Positions 22,817 through 23,152 of a stretch of 23,152 bases of DNA are shown piece after piece (positions within the stretch are counted from its first letter, which is position 1; every line of letters begins with the position of its first letter). A program made the position numbers and the translations under genes. The DNA is from PALSA-612 sp963755155 (GTDB lineage Bacteria; Actinomycetota; Thermoleophilia; Gaiellales; Gaiellaceae). The DNA lies in NCBI GenBank assembly GCA_963755155.1, contig CAVWIV010000009.1, forward strand, positions 1 to 23,152. Reading direction: 5' to 3'. The notes under the pieces were generated by a model. It made no database searches and was not told the DNA's origin. It was given only the letters and a program-made list of their open reading frames with translations.

Positions 22817-23148
22817 ATGGAGTTCGACGAGGTGGTCAGGGACGCGCTCGAGTCGCTGCCGCGAGAGCTCGGCGAGTTCATGTCCAACGTCGACATCGTG
22901 ATCGAAGAGGAGCCACCGGCGGGCATGCCGCTCCTCGGCCTTTACGAGGGCATCCCGCTCACGCGGCGCGGCGCCTTCTACGGCGGCGCGCTGCCCGACA
23001 AGATCACGATCTTCAGCGGGCCTTTGGAACGGCTGTACGGAGCCGATCCCGAGCGGCTGCGGCGCGAGATTGGCGCGTCGTGCTGCACGAGGTCGCGCAT
23101 CACTTCGGCATCTCGGACGAGCGGCTCGTCGAGCTCGATCGCTACTGA
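22817..23148 (+). pseudogene. Zincin-like metallopeptidase, frameshifted
   Basis: The start reads MEFDEVVRDALESLP, then VDIVIEEEP and GLYEGIPLTRRG, as in the small actinobacterial metallopeptidase family (about 110-120 residues; possible Pfam Zincin_1). After RLRREIG (about 23072) the frame is lost. The next frame over continues RVVLHEVAHHFGISDERL with the HExxH zinc site and stops at 23146-23148. One missing base near GGCGCG explains this. Without the correction the protein lacks its active site. The window ends four bases later. Confidence 0.75.
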
Positions 23149-23152
23149 AAGC

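Noticed and set aside
1..23152. CRISPR array, rRNA or transposase
   Set aside because: No regularly spaced direct repeats, rRNA core sequences or transposase-like proteins were seen on either strand.

Overview
The window is GC-rich, densely packed, and uses many GTG and TTG starts. The gene content (two-domain multicopper oxidase with a ZIP transporter, a tandem DUF4389 membrane protein, a SigG-like ECF factor beside a STAS protein, DUF5701, and small conserved actinobacterial hypotheticals) suggests an uncultured high-GC actinobacterium, most likely of class Thermoleophilia (Gaiellales/Solirubrobacterales-like). That placement is inferred from gene content only. The window starts inside one arm of a long imperfect palindrome, as expected where an assembly breaks at an interspersed repeat.

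Layout. 1-165: palindromic element. 164-3043: metal module, with a frameshifted DtxR/MntR-type repressor (-) divergent from a Tat-exported two-domain multicopper oxidase and a ZIP transporter; an inverted repeat lies on the oxidase start codon. 3053-5048: SixA-like phosphatase and an ABC-2 exporter, the last three genes coupled by TTGA overlaps. 5045-7097: class III aminotransferase (-) and an M15 peptidase (+). 7104-9682: PEP-mutase-like enzyme and APH-like kinase (-), divergent from an ECF sigma factor with a SnoaL-like tail, then a broken STAS gene (-). 9709-12941: DHA2-type MFS exporter, alpha/beta hydrolase, DUF5701 protein, a coiled-coil protein and a 51-residue membrane protein. 13073-15902: MMPL transporter and a histidine phosphatase. 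15903-20804: an accessory-looking stretch with three partial tRNA-like sequences, the DUF4389 protein, an orphan regulator C-terminus, a SAM methyltransferase whose frame runs into a tRNA remnant, two conserved hypotheticals, a zinc-ribbon protein, and an intact tRNA-Arg(CCT). 20805-22798: tandem-PAS protein and LtrA in one operon (-). 22817-23148: frameshifted HExxH metallopeptidase (+).

How it fits together. The metal module is the most coherent unit: a metal-sensing repressor, an exported copper oxidase and a divalent-metal permease share one small control region. The rest is mostly transport, stress signalling and housekeeping.

Four genes (dtxR-like, ZIP N-terminus, STAS, metallopeptidase) carry apparent one-base indels, often in pairs or in G/C runs. 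Either the assembly has indel errors or these genes are decaying; reads would decide. No CRISPR array, rRNA, transposase or integrase was seen.
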